Source: Kordiimonas sp. SCSIO 12610 (GTDB taxonomy: Bacteria > Pseudomonadota > Alphaproteobacteria > Sphingomonadales > Kordiimonadaceae). From it: a DNA stretch of 64,000 nt. Location: contig NZ_CP073747.1 of assembly GCF_024398015.1 (NCBI RefSeq), positions 1,498,501-1,562,500 of the forward strand, written 5' to 3'. Shown one piece after another: positions 54,144 through 63,631 of the stretch. Position 1 is the first letter of the stretch, and each line of letters starts with the position of its first letter. A model generated the notes under the pieces. The model was not told where the DNA came from. It saw only the letters and a list, made by a program, of their open reading frames with translations, and ran no database searches. The position numbers were made by a program, and so were the translations under genes.

Positions 54144-54217
54144 TGGAGGCGCGAACGAGAATCGAACTCGTGTACACGGATTTGCAATCCGCTGCGTCGC
54201 CACTCCGCCATCGCGCC
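54144..54217 (-). tRNA. tRNA-Cys (GCA)
   Basis: On the minus strand the acceptor GGCGCGA pairs with TCGCGCC. The anticodon loop is TTGCAAA (anticodon GCA). The T arm and an encoded CCA are present. Confidence 0.95.
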
Positions 54218-54437
54218 TCATTGTGGCAATCGTCATTTGCTGACTGACGGTGCTTATAAGCAGCTTTTTCTCTCTCGTAAAGTCTCTTTCTGATGGTTTT
54301 TGATAGAGAAAGAGAAATCACTTTATTTTCTGGTACATTTTTCTGGCACATTTTAAAGAAAACGCGTTGTGTCTTGTGACTTCGCAAATTATAAAGCAAC
54401 TAACACAAACCAATTAATTACATAAAGGGTATCCTCC

Positions 54438-55091
54438 GTGAGCGAATATTCTGTTGCACGTACTCACATGATTGATGGTCAGCTTCGCCCCAATGAAGTG
54501 AATGATGAACGCGTTATCGATGCGATCGGCGCTGTTCCCCGCGAAGCTTTTGTCCCGAAAACAAAGCGCGATGTTGCCTATGTGGATGAGGATATCGCGG
54601 TTGGTGAAGGCCGTTACCTGATCGAGCCCATGATTTTCGGCCGTATGCTTGTGGCTGCCAATATTCAACCAAGCGACCTTGTGCTCGATATCGGTTGTGC
54701 AACGGGCTATTCTTCGGCGGTGCTGGCGCACCTCGCGGATGCAGTTGTGGCGTTAGAAGAAAATGAAACCTTGGCGGATGCCGCTGAAAAGAAACTGACT
54801 GATCTTGAAATCATGAATGCAGCCGTCGTTAAGGGCGCGCTCGGTAGTGGTGTTTCAAGGCAGGGGCCATATGATGTGATCTTTATGGGCGGTGCGGTCG
54901 AGGATGTTCCCATGACTGTTGTTCGACAATTGAAGGAAGGTGGTCGGTTAATCTGTGTGAAAACGGTTAACGGTGTTGGCCGCGGCCATATGATTACAAT
55001 GCGTGATGGTATCCCGGCGGGCCGTGACCTGTTTAATGCCAACGTCGCGAAAATCCCGGGTTTTGAACAGCCAAAGGGTTTTGAATTTTAA
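54438..55091 (+). CDS. pcm: Protein-L-isoaspartate O-methyltransferase family
   Basis: The 217-residue product is of the alphaproteobacterial Pcm type next to tolC. It has the N-terminal ARTHMIDGQLRPNEV segment and the SAM motif LVLDIGCATGYSSAVLA near residue 76. It may repair isoaspartyl residues, although members of this subgroup often lack demonstrated repair activity. The GTG start has AAAGGG eight bases upstream. It leads the pcm-tolC-popZ-valS block typical of Alphaproteobacteria. The 290-base gap to tolC holds no gene. Confidence 0.87.
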   Translation: MSEYSVARTHMIDGQLRPNEVNDERVIDAIGAVPREAFVPKTKRDVAYVDEDIAVGEGRYLIEPMIFGRMLVAANIQPSDLVLDIGCATGYSSAVLAHLADAVVALEENETLADAAEKKLTDLEIMNAAVVKGALGSGVSRQGPYDVIFMGGAVEDVPMTVVRQLKEGGRLICVKTVNGVGRGHMITMRDGIPAGRDLFNANVAKIPGFEQPKGFEF

Positions 55092-55384
55092 GGGGTTTGC
55101 ATCCCATAATTGAATAGAATGTATGTGTAATCGTTCGCGGATAAATCCGAATCTGCTGGTTGGCCATATAAACGATTAATAGTTTGGTGGCACCAATTAG
55201 CACCACAGGGTGAATTACGGGGAACTTAAAACATCCTACTATTTGGCATAAAATATTGATTTTTGGTGGTAAAATTCGAAATACGCACTAAATTATACCG
55301 CGAATGGCTTTAAAAAATGAAACCATTAGGTAAACAGTAACAAAGATATAATAACGATATATGCGAGGAAATAAGGAGACCATA

Positions 55385-56944
55385 ATGAAAAAGGGAATAG
55401 TCCCAATGGGTCACAAGGCATCTGCTGGTAAAAAATCTGTCTATAAATCTACGGTTCAAAAGGGGCTGGTATCGCTTTGTGCGGTCGCTGCGATTGTTGG
55501 CGGGTCCTACAGCGTTTCTGCTGAAACATTAAAGGAAGCGCTCGCCGCCGCCTATTCATCAAATCCGCAGCTGTTGGCACAGCGTGCAATATTAAGAGGC
55601 GCAGATGAGAGCGTTTCACGTGCAAAGTCTGGCTTTTTACCAACCGTTGATGCGCAAGCAAGTTTTACGCGCGGTAACAGAACGAACCAACAAGCCGGAA
55701 CTGTTGGGGATTTGGTTGCTTCACAAGGCATCACAAGTCAAGCAGAATTAGATGCTGCTATTGCGACTGCAATTGCTAATGGTCAACAGCCGCCGTTCCC
55801 TGAAGGAACACTTATAGGTGACCCCCCTCCATCTACACGTGCTCCTACAGATAATGATTTTTATCAGCTTCAAGCCACACAGAATTTATTTAATGGGTTT
55901 CGGGATAGAAATCTTTTGAAGCAAACAAAACGTCAAGTTTTAGCGGGCCGAGCGCAATTGCAATCTGTTGAGCAGCAAGTTCTTCTGGATGCTGTTACTG
56001 CCTATATGGACGTTTTCCGCGACGAAGCCGTGGTTCGTTTGAACGAGAATCAGGTGCAGGTACTTGAGCGCCAGTTGCAGGCAAGCCGTGATCGCTTTCG
56101 CGTTGGTGAAATTACGCGCACTGATGTTGCGCAGTCTGAAGCGCGTCTAGAAGGCGCTAAATCCAACAAACTTGCTGCTGACGCAACGTTGGCTGCGAGC
56201 AGGGCTCGTTATCGGCGTGTTATCGGTCGTGCGCCAGCCACTTTAGAAAATCCAAATGGCAAACCTGAATTACCTATCTCGCTTGATGCGGCTATCGAGC
56301 AAGCAATGACTGATAGTCCGGGTGTAAAAGCTGCACGTTATACGGAAGAAGCGGCGAAATATGCTGTCAAACAGGCTAAAGGCGCTTTGTTACCTCAAGT
56401 TTCATTGAGGGGTAATGTGTCACGTAATACTGGTACATTCTTCCTCGGAAACTTAATCAGTTCAACTACTGCTAATACTACACAAGCTACATTGAATATT
56501 AACGTTCCGTTATATGCTGGTGGTGCTAGGCATTCTGATATCCGCCGCGCTAAACAAGAGCAAAGTCAGCGCAGGATTGAAATACTTCAGGCTGAGCGTG
56601 TCGCTCAAGAAGGAGTGTTTGCCGCGTGGGATAACTACCGTGCGACCAAGGGGCAGATTACAGCCAACGAGGCGCAGGTGAAGGCGAATGAAATCGCGCT
56701 TGAGGGCGTGGAGCAGGAAGCAGCCGTTGGTTCACGTACTACGCTTGATGTGCTCGATGCGCAGCAGGAACTGTTGAACTCTCAGGTCAACCTTGTGCGG
56801 GCACAGCGGGATGAATTTGTCGCGGCCTATACGCTTGTTTCAGCGACAGGTGCTCTGACCGCCGCACGACTAAATCTGGATGCTCCGCTTTATGATCCAG
56901 AAGAGCACTATAAAGATGTGAAGAACCAATTCATTGGTTGGTAA
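55385..56944 (+). CDS. tolC: TolC-family outer-membrane efflux/secretion channel
   Basis: The 519-residue product has a signal peptide with a long basic start (ending near VSAE) and two repeats of the OEP family. The first helix pair begins TLKEALAAAYSSNPQLLAQRA and the second half begins SLDAAIEQAMTDSPGVKAAR. TolC trimers form the outer-membrane exit for type I secretion and RND pumps. AAGGAG before the ATG at 55385 supports this start; an ATG eight codons earlier is in frame. A terminator follows at once, then an RTX gene, a possible secretion client. Confidence 0.9.
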   Translation: MKKGIVPMGHKASAGKKSVYKSTVQKGLVSLCAVAAIVGGSYSVSAETLKEALAAAYSSNPQLLAQRAILRGADESVSRAKSGFLPTVDAQASFTRGNRTNQQAGTVGDLVASQGITSQAELDAAIATAIANGQQPPFPEGTLIGDPPPSTRAPTDNDFYQLQATQNLFNGFRDRNLLKQTKRQVLAGRAQLQSVEQQVLLDAVTAYMDVFRDEAVVRLNENQVQVLERQLQASRDRFRVGEITRTDVAQSEARLEGAKSNKLAADATLAASRARYRRVIGRAPATLENPNGKPELPISLDAAIEQAMTDSPGVKAARYTEEAAKYAVKQAKGALLPQVSLRGNVSRNTGTFFLGNLISSTTANTTQATLNINVPLYAGGARHSDIRRAKQEQSQRRIEILQAERVAQEGVFAAWDNYRATKGQITANEAQVKANEIALEGVEQEAAVGSRTTLDVLDAQQELLNSQVNLVRAQRDEFVAAYTLVSATGALTAARLNLDAPLYDPEEHYKDVKNQFIGW

Positions 56945-56976
56945 GTTGATCTTTTGAATTTCGATATATTTAAATC

Positions 56977-57000
56977 AGGCACCTTCGGGTGCCTTTTTTG
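56977..57000 (+). terminator. Terminator after tolC, copy 1
   Basis: AGGCACC-TTCG-GGTGCCT hairpin followed by T6. The same 24 bases recur exactly at 57812-57835. Confidence 0.93.
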
Positions 57001-57172
57001 TGGACATAAGGGAGATTGTAATAACTAAATGATTGTATAGATATGGTTTAATTAATCAAATAGTTGTTATATAAATGAAAATTCATAAAAATGCCATAAT
57101 AAGTTGTATTAATGATTGTTATGCGTAGCGTCGGGCTTCGCAGTTTCAACTCTTGCTCAATAGGGATTTTAT

Positions 57173-57778
57173 ATGGCTTTTTTTCCAGGTACCAATGGTA
57201 ACGATGTTCTCACAGGAACATCCGGTAACGATGAAATTTTTGCTCGCGGTGGCAATGATCTGGTTAATGCAGGTTTGGGTAATGATACAGTCGGTGGTGC
57301 CGCTGGCAATGACACGCTAAACGGCGATGGTGGTAATGATGTTATTTTTGGTGCAAATGGTGATGATCAGTTAAATGGTGGTTCTGGCAATGACGATCTG
57401 TTCGGCGGGAATAATAATGATGATTTAAATGGTGGTAGTGGTAACGATACTTTGCGTGGGGGTACGGGGAATGACCAACTTGACGGCGGATCTGGTGCCG
57501 ATACTTTCGTATTTGGCACAAATCATGGAAACGATGATGTAAATTTTAATTTCCTCGATGATAGATTATTGTTTGAAGGTGGGATTACCCTAGATGATTT
57601 ATCTGTAACGCCTATTGGGCCAAGATTTCCTGGATTAGATGGTATTTTGAATACATCCGATGACTTTTTCATTGGTTTCACAATAAATACAGGTCAAGGA
57701 AGCATTGATTTTAATGGGAACACAACCGCGGATTTGGTTTTTCAAGCACTTGACATCATAAACATTGATTTCATGTAA
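57173..57778 (+). CDS. RTX calcium-binding protein, type I secretion candidate
   Basis: The 201-residue product is mostly GGxGxDxUx nonapeptide repeats, about 11 copies from residue 7 to 110 (for example GNGGNDVIFGANGDDQL pattern). These form calcium-filled beta-rolls outside the cell. A C-terminal region of about 90 residues ends in FQALDIINIDFM and probably carries the uncleaved type I secretion signal. There is no N-terminal signal peptide. It lies directly after tolC, the usual exit channel, but no ABC or MFP partner gene is close. AATAGGG precedes the ATG. Two identical terminators flank it. Confidence 0.9.
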   Translation: MAFFPGTNGNDVLTGTSGNDEIFARGGNDLVNAGLGNDTVGGAAGNDTLNGDGGNDVIFGANGDDQLNGGSGNDDLFGGNNNDDLNGGSGNDTLRGGTGNDQLDGGSGADTFVFGTNHGNDDVNFNFLDDRLLFEGGITLDDLSVTPIGPRFPGLDGILNTSDDFFIGFTINTGQGSIDFNGNTTADLVFQALDIINIDFM

Positions 57779-57811
57779 TCAGTATATGTTTGTATTGCGA
57801 TGTTAAATTAA

Positions 57812-57835
57812 AGGCACCTTCGGGTGCCTTTTTTG
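57812..57835 (+). terminator. Terminator after RTX gene, copy 2
   Basis: An exact 24-base copy of the terminator after tolC, with the same UUCG loop and T tract. Confidence 0.93.
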
Positions 57836-57995
57836 TATCTTCTGATCGATAAAAGCGACTTAACTTCCTTTAAGCTATGAAGAATTATTGACAGGCCGGA
57901 GTGGAGACGGTACGAGTTTTATATCGGGAGAGTAACACTGAGAAATATCAGATACGATATTCAATATAACACTCAGAAGAAAACTTTGGGCAAAT

Positions 57996-58559
57996 ATGAG
58001 CGATACCGCTACTGAAGACGAACCAACCATGGAAGAAATACTGGCGTCCATTCGCCGGATTATTTCTGATGACGACGCCGAAGAAGGCGCCGCACAAGAG
58101 GTTGTACCTGATCCAGAGCCGGAACCAGAGCCTGAGCCCACACCCGAAGCTGAGCCCGAACCGGAAATCGTTCTTGAAGAACCCGAGCCTGAGCCGGAAC
58201 CAGAACCTGAGCCGATTGTTGAGCTTGTTGAGGAAGTTGAGCCAGAACCCGAGCCTGAGCCAACACCAGAGCCAGACATTGAAGAAGAAATTTTCGACCT
58301 GACGGAATTTGCCTCTGAGGCGGATTTAAACGGTATTGACCCAATTGTTTCTGAAACGGTTGAGGAGCGTACGGCCCAAAGCTTCTCTCATCTGACGAAC
58401 TTGATGGTGTCTGGCTATACTGGTGACGAAAATACCCTCGAATCGCTAGTGCGTGAAATGCTACGCCCGATGTTGCAGGGCTGGTTGGATGAAAACCTGC
58501 CATCGATCGTGCAGGATGCGGTTGAGCGCGAGGTCGCGCGGATTTCCCGCCGTAAGTAA
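57996..58559 (+). CDS. popZ: PopZ-like polar organising protein (DUF2497)
   Basis: The 187-residue product has the N-terminal PopZ motif [19 protein letters not shown] long Glu/Pro-rich linker (about residues 38-92) follows, then the C-terminal oligomerisation helices ([20 protein letters not shown] and [13 protein letters not shown]). In Caulobacter PopZ builds a polar scaffold that holds ParB and chromosome origins. The linker is strongly acidic and made of simple Glu-Pro repeats, with related tandem repetition in DNA. It lies between the RTX gene and valS, its usual neighbour. Confidence 0.92.
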   Translation: MSDTATEDEPTMEEILASIRRIISDDDAEEGAAQEVVPDPEPEPEPEPTPEAEPEPEIVLEEPEPEPEPEPEPIVELVEEVEPEPEPEPTPEPDIEEEIFDLTEFASEADLNGIDPIVSETVEERTAQSFSHLTNLMVSGYTGDENTLESLVREMLRPMLQGWLDENLPSIVQDAVEREVARISRRK

Positions 58560-58588
58560 ACGTCAATAAACTAAAATTCACTTGTGAT

Positions 58589-58629
58589 GCATATATGCAC
58601 TATAGTGCCTCAATTGCACACCTGTGCAA
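58589..58629. promoter_or_regulatory. Cluster of three palindromes between popZ and valS
   Basis: GCATATATGC (58589-58598), GCACTATAGTGC (58597-58608) and TTGCACA-CC-TGTGCAA (58614-58629) lie in 41 bases about 150 upstream of valS. They could bind dimeric regulators or form RNA structure. No known operator is matched. Confidence 0.5.
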
Positions 58630-58775
58630 AACCGTTTCTTCTTCGATTTACTACAGGGCCCCTGATAAATATCACATAGAGTTGACGCGCCCTATGGGAA
58701 CGCATAAAAGGTGCTGTTCTAGTGGCATTTCTGCCGCTTTAGTGATTAGAATTTAAGCTTTTGAAGGCAAAAACC

Positions 58776-61430
58776 ATGGCAATGGATAAAACATATTCTC
58801 CGACGGATATTGAAACAAAATGGTACGAGCATTGGGAAACGTCTGGCGCATTCAAATGCGGCAAACGCGCCGATGCGGAGCCATATGTCATTGTCATGCC
58901 GCCACCAAACGTAACCGGTAGCCTTCATATGGGGCACGCGCTGGATAACACCCTTCAGGATGTTCTCGTTCGCTTTGAGCGCCTACGCGGTAAGGATGTG
59001 CTTTGGCAGCCGGGTACTGACCATGCGGGTATCGCGACCCAGATGGTGGTCGAGCGCCAGCTTGCGGAACGTCAGATCGACCGACGTGATATGGGTCGTG
59101 ATGCCTTTATTGAGCGCGTGTGGGAATGGAAGGAAGAATCCGGCGGTACAATCACCCGTCAGCTTCGCCGTATTGGTGCAAGCTGTGATTGGTCACGCGA
59201 GGCCTTCACCATGGATGAAGAGCGCTCCGCAGCCGTTCTAAAGAAATTCGTGAAGCTTTATAAAGATGGCCTTCTCTACAAAGACCAGCGCCTTGTGAAC
59301 TGGGACCCTAAGCTCAAGACTGCGATTTCTGACCTCGAGGTAGAACAGAGCGAGGTTGACGGCCATTTCTGGCACTTCCGTTATCCGATTGTGGGCGAAA
59401 ACGGCAAATTCATCGAGATTGCGACCACGCGCCCTGAAACCATGCTCGGCGATACGGCGATTGCGGTTCACCCAAGTGACGAGCGTTATAAAGACCTGAT
59501 CGGCAAGAATGTGGAATTACCGCTCGTTGGACGTTTGATCCCGATTGTTGCGGACGAATATGCCGACCCGGAGCAGGGAAGCGGTGCCGTTAAAATCACG
59601 CCAGCACATGATTTCAATGACTTTGAAGTTGGCAAGCGCAACGACCTTGAGATGATCAATATTCTCGATGAAAACGCGTGCATCAATGATAACGCACCGG
59701 AAAAATACCGCGGCCTTGATCGTTATGAAGCGCGTAAGCAAATCGTTGCTGACCTTGAGGAACTTGGCTTGGTTGTCAAAATCGAACCGCATCGCCATAT
59801 GGTTCCGTTCGGCGACAGGGGCGGCGTTGTTATTGAGCCATGGCTTACGGACCAGTGGTATGTGGATGCGGCAACGCTCGCAAAGCCTGCGATCGAAGCG
59901 GTAGAAACAGGCAAAACCAATTTCATTCCGAAAAATTGGGAAAAAACATATTATGAATGGATGCGGAATATCCAGCCATGGTGTGTTTCACGCCAGCTGT
60001 GGTGGGGCCACCAGATCCCTGCGTGGTACGCGCCGGATGGAACCGTGTTTGTTGAAGAGACAGAAGAGGCAGCATATACGGCCGCGAAAGTACAGTTCGG
60101 TGACGACGTAACACTTACCCGCGACAGCGATGTTTTGGACACATGGTTTTCAAGCGCGATGTGGCCCTACAGCACTCTTGGTTGGAAAGGCGACGGTGAA
60201 GAAAAAACACCAGAGCTCGCGAAATATTATCCAAACTCCACGCTTGTAACCGGCTTTGATATTATTTTCTTCTGGGTTGCACGCATGATGATGTCGGGCA
60301 TTCACTTCATGGGCGAAGTGCCGTTCAAGAATGTTTATATTCATGCGCTTGTCCGCGATGAAAAGGGCGCAAAAATGTCCAAATCCAAGGGGAATGTGAT
60401 TGACCCCCTTGAGTTTATCGAGAAATACGGCGCTGATGCGCTTCGTTTCACGCTCGCTGCGATGGAAGCGCAGGGCCGCGATATCAAGCTTGCTGAAAAG
60501 CGGGTTGAAGGGTACCGGAACTTTGGAACCAAGCTTTGGAACGCGACACGTTTCTGCGAAATGAATGGTATCGGTGGTTCTGATAGTAAAGCTGCACCGG
60601 AGGCCGCGCTTACTATCAATAAATGGATCATTGGTGAAGCGAGTAAAACAGCAGCAAACGTGACAAAGGCGTTAGACGCCTTCCGCTTTAACGAAGCCGC
60701 AGACGCGATCTATCATTTCACATGGGGTACCTTCTGCGATTGGTATATCGAATTGATTAAACCCGTGTTCTGGGGCGATGACGAGGCGCAGAAGGAAGAA
60801 ACACGCAAGGTTGCTGGCTGGGTGCTCGACCAAATTCTCGTGACACTTCATCCTTTCATGCCGTTTATCACGGAAGAACTATGGCATGGCATTAAGGAAG
60901 ATCGTGCATATGACCTGATCGACGCGAGCTGGCCCGAGGTGATCGACGCAGACGAAGCGGCAGTAGATGAAGTAAACTGGGCGATCCGTTTCATTACTGA
61001 AATTCGCTCAACGCGCGCTGAAATGAATATTCCTGCGGGCGCCAAGGCAACGGCGCTCGTTGTTGGTGCTAATGAGGTTACGGCAAAACGCATTACTGAC
61101 TGGCAGGATATGCTTGCGCGTATGGCACGCCTTGAAAAGGCACAGGTTGTTGACGTGGCAGAAAGCAAAGGCTCTGCGCAGCTTGTTGTGGATGAGGCAA
61201 CGGTTTACCTACCGCTCGCAGACCTATTGGATGTCGAGGCAGAGAAAGCACGACTTGAGAAAAACCTTGGCAAATTGGAAAAAGAAGCGGGTGGCATCAA
61301 AGGGCGCCTAGGTAACGAACGTTTCCTTGAAAAAGCCCCTGAGCATGTGGTCGCGGAAGCCAAAGAGCAGCTCATTGACCTTGAAAGCCAGATCGAGAAG
61401 ATGAAAGCAGCCCTTTCTAGGCTTGGGTGA
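58776..61430 (+). CDS. valS: Valyl-tRNA synthetase
   Basis: ValS charges tRNA-Val. The 884-residue product has the class I motif [15 protein letters not shown] near residue 45 and KMSKSKGN near 532. The editing (CP1) domain lies between, with [20 protein letters not shown]-terminal coiled coil ([20 protein letters not shown]) contacts tRNA. GAAGG lies ten bases before the ATG at 58776; a TTG 15 bases earlier is in frame. It is the last gene of the pcm-tolC-popZ-valS block. Confidence 0.97.
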   Translation: MAMDKTYSPTDIETKWYEHWETSGAFKCGKRADAEPYVIVMPPPNVTGSLHMGHALDNTLQDVLVRFERLRGKDVLWQPGTDHAGIATQMVVERQLAERQIDRRDMGRDAFIERVWEWKEESGGTITRQLRRIGASCDWSREAFTMDEERSAAVLKKFVKLYKDGLLYKDQRLVNWDPKLKTAISDLEVEQSEVDGHFWHFRYPIVGENGKFIEIATTRPETMLGDTAIAVHPSDERYKDLIGKNVELPLVGRLIPIVADEYADPEQGSGAVKITPAHDFNDFEVGKRNDLEMINILDENACINDNAPEKYRGLDRYEARKQIVADLEELGLVVKIEPHRHMVPFGDRGGVVIEPWLTDQWYVDAATLAKPAIEAVETGKTNFIPKNWEKTYYEWMRNIQPWCVSRQLWWGHQIPAWYAPDGTVFVEETEEAAYTAAKVQFGDDVTLTRDSDVLDTWFSSAMWPYSTLGWKGDGEEKTPELAKYYPNSTLVTGFDIIFFWVARMMMSGIHFMGEVPFKNVYIHALVRDEKGAKMSKSKGNVIDPLEFIEKYGADALRFTLAAMEAQGRDIKLAEKRVEGYRNFGTKLWNATRFCEMNGIGGSDSKAAPEAALTINKWIIGEASKTAANVTKALDAFRFNEAADAIYHFTWGTFCDWYIELIKPVFWGDDEAQKEETRKVAGWVLDQILVTLHPFMPFITEELWHGIKEDRAYDLIDASWPEVIDADEAAVDEVNWAIRFITEIRSTRAEMNIPAGAKATALVVGANEVTAKRITDWQDMLARMARLEKAQVVDVAESKGSAQLVVDEATVYLPLADLLDVEAEKARLEKNLGKLEKEAGGIKGRLGNERFLEKAPEHVVAEAKEQLIDLESQIEKMKAALSRLG

Positions 61431-61445
61431 TAAAAAACAAAGCAT

Positions 61446-61478
61446 TGTCATTCCGGGACTTGATCCCGGGATCCATTG
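61446..61478. repeat. Candidate intergenic palindromic repeat
   Basis: The bases read GTCATTCCGGGACTTG and then ATCCCGGGATCCATTGA, with an inverted CCGGGA/TCCCGG core. It resembles short palindromic intergenic repeats found many times in alphaproteobacterial genomes. Only one copy is in this window, so its repeat nature is an inference. It lies between valS and the next gene. Confidence 0.55.
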
Positions 61479-61496
61479 AAGAAAAGGGGGGATTTC

Positions 61497-62051
61497 ATGG
61501 AAGATGTAAAAGCATTTTTAGAACAGTCGTTCAAGGCTGGCGATATTGTTCGCATATATCGATCAAATATTGAAGATGGCTTTTTTGACGGCTTTGTCGC
61601 CGGTATTGGTGATGAATTTTTTGCCTTGGAAATTTTTGATGATGCCTGCCGTTTAGACGGCTTTTCATGTGTACGGTACGATGACGTAACTGAATTTAAA
61701 TTGACCCCATATGCTGATTTCAATAGGCACTTTATGCGGCTAAATTCTATAAAGAAAAATGTCCTGCCATCTATCGATCTATCATCGCTTAAATCGCTTT
61801 TGATAACGGCTGGTTGCCAGTTTCCGATTATAACAATTCATATCGATTATGAAGATGAGAGTGTTTGTTACATTGGCAAAGTCGAAAGCGTAACCGATAC
61901 AAATATAGATATTTTGTACGTTACTCCCGATGCCGAGTGGGAAGATATTGAGACATATGCATTGGATGAAATAAACCGTGTTGATTTTGGTGGTGCATAT
62001 GAACGTGCATTACTCATGGTCGCAAATGATAGAATGAATAATTCCAGTTAA
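61497..62051 (+). CDS. Uncharacterised protein, two Sm/SH3-like repeats
   Basis: The 184-residue product has two similar strand-rich halves. The first is about residues 14-63 (GDIVRIYRSNIEDGFFDGFV, then FFALEIFDDACRLDGF). The second is about 120-172 (IHIDYEDESVCYIGKVESV, then DWEDIETYALDEINRVDFG-like end). Each looks like a small barrel, as in Sm- or SH3-type folds. No catalytic motif is seen and no family is recognised. GGGGGG before the ATG at 61497 supports the start. Confidence 0.65.
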   Translation: MEDVKAFLEQSFKAGDIVRIYRSNIEDGFFDGFVAGIGDEFFALEIFDDACRLDGFSCVRYDDVTEFKLTPYADFNRHFMRLNSIKKNVLPSIDLSSLKSLLITAGCQFPIITIHIDYEDESVCYIGKVESVTDTNIDILYVTPDAEWEDIETYALDEINRVDFGGAYERALLMVANDRMNNSS

Positions 62052-62097
62052 GTTGTCTAATTTGCGGAACTCGGCGTATTTATGCTATTAAACCTAA

Positions 62098-63438
62098 ATG
62101 CAGGAAATTATAGATACTTTCAACGTACCTAATCATCTGGAAACGATTGGTAATGTGCGTTACCGATCGCTTTATCAGGTTACAAATCTGGCTGTTCATT
62201 CCTTCGGTTCTGTTGGCAACACACTCGCTTCATTGATGCAGGCTATGGGGCTAATCGGTAACTCACCTCGAGCCATTGTTGATCAAAGACTGGCTTCTTT
62301 ATGGTTTGGTGTTTCTATCCGGCCGATTGATTGGGAAATGCCACCGATATGGGATGCTATTGCAGGTGACTATGAAACCAAAGATGGCTGGATAAAACTG
62401 CATACCAATTTGGCACATCACCGGAAAGCGGCTTGTAAGGTCCTTGGATGCGAGGCCAGCAGGAAAGCAGTGGCTGCCGCCGTAAGGGAACGAAATGGTG
62501 ACGGCCTTGAGCAAGCGATCGTGGATGCTGGTGGTGTCGCGGCTGTAATGCGCACAGAAGACGAGTGGGCAGGGCATCCACATGGGAAAACTGTGGCTTC
62601 TGAGCCTTTGGTTCACTGGTGTGATGTAAAACATCGGAAACTACGAGAATGGCAACCGAAACTGGCGCGACCCTTGAACGGATTAAGAGTACTCGATTTA
62701 ACGCGGGTGCTTGCGGGGCCAGTGGCAACGCGCACACTGGCGGCCTTCGGAGCGGATGTCCTGCGGATTGATCCACCGGCTTGGCAGGAGGACAATGTGG
62801 TTCCTGATATTACGCTTGGGAAACGATGTGCTCGTTTGGATCTGAAAACAAATGAAGGTAAGGAAAGGTTCGAGCGTTTGTTATCAAAAGCTGATGTTCT
62901 GGTACATGGCTACCGGAATGGCGCGCTTGACGGACTTGGGCTGGATAGCGAATATCGTTTGAAAATAGCACCCAACCTCATCGAAGTATCGCTGAACGCC
63001 TATGGTTGGGAAGGTCCATGGAAAAATAGGCGTGGGTTCGATAGCCTCGTGCAAATGAGTGCAGGGATTGCGAGTTCTGGAATGATTTGGGCACAGGCTG
63101 ATAAGCCCACACCACTGCCGGTGCAGGCGCTCGATCACGCAACAGGCTATCTGATGGCTGCATCGGTGATCAAAGCCCTTGATAACCATATGCGCGGCAA
63201 GCCATCTTCGAATGCGAAACTATCGCTCGCGCGGACAGCTGAGCTGTTGAAAAGGTTCCTTCAGGCTGAGGACTGCAATTATATCGACGGTACTTGTGAT
63301 GACGATTTTTCGAATAAGGTTGAGCATAACAGTTGGGGAAATACTCGTCGTTTAAAAGCGCCTTTAGTGATTGGTGATACGAGAATGAGGTGGAACTCGC
63401 CAGCATGTGCGCTCGGCAGTCATGAAGCGCAATGGTAG
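62098..63438 (+). CDS. CaiB/BaiF family (class III) CoA-transferase
   Basis: The 446-residue product has a class III CoA-transferase domain in its second half, starting with LNGLRVLDLTRVLAGPVATR near residue 195 and running through FGADVLRIDPP, LDLKTNEGKERF, LIEVSLNAYGW and GFDSLVQMSAGIA. The first 190 residues form a second CoA-transferase-like lobe, as in the long alphaproteobacterial subgroup. The enzyme moves CoA between carboxylic acids; its substrate is not known. It lies 46 bases after the unknown gene on the same strand. Confidence 0.87.
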   Translation: MQEIIDTFNVPNHLETIGNVRYRSLYQVTNLAVHSFGSVGNTLASLMQAMGLIGNSPRAIVDQRLASLWFGVSIRPIDWEMPPIWDAIAGDYETKDGWIKLHTNLAHHRKAACKVLGCEASRKAVAAAVRERNGDGLEQAIVDAGGVAAVMRTEDEWAGHPHGKTVASEPLVHWCDVKHRKLREWQPKLARPLNGLRVLDLTRVLAGPVATRTLAAFGADVLRIDPPAWQEDNVVPDITLGKRCARLDLKTNEGKERFERLLSKADVLVHGYRNGALDGLGLDSEYRLKIAPNLIEVSLNAYGWEGPWKNRRGFDSLVQMSAGIASSGMIWAQADKPTPLPVQALDHATGYLMAASVIKALDNHMRGKPSSNAKLSLARTAELLKRFLQAEDCNYIDGTCDDDFSNKVEHNSWGNTRRLKAPLVIGDTRMRWNSPACALGSHEAQW

Positions 63439-63631
63439 TGGATAGTCTGTAAAGCTCTATTTGACAGGCCGCGCAAAATCAATATAGTGCGCCGAGGTTC
63501 TGGGCACCTGCCGCTCGCAAGCATATGCTTTGGTGAAGCCCGGGTTTTTCATCTTATCCTTTGATTTGATACAGGAAGATGGCAACGCGAGCACCATTCA
63601 TAACTCTGTATATAAATATATTGGACATAAG

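Noticed and set aside
57875-58279. Ser/Gly-repeat frame opposite popZ
   Set aside because: It is the antisense of the Glu-Pro linker; the apparent repeats come from the complementary codons.
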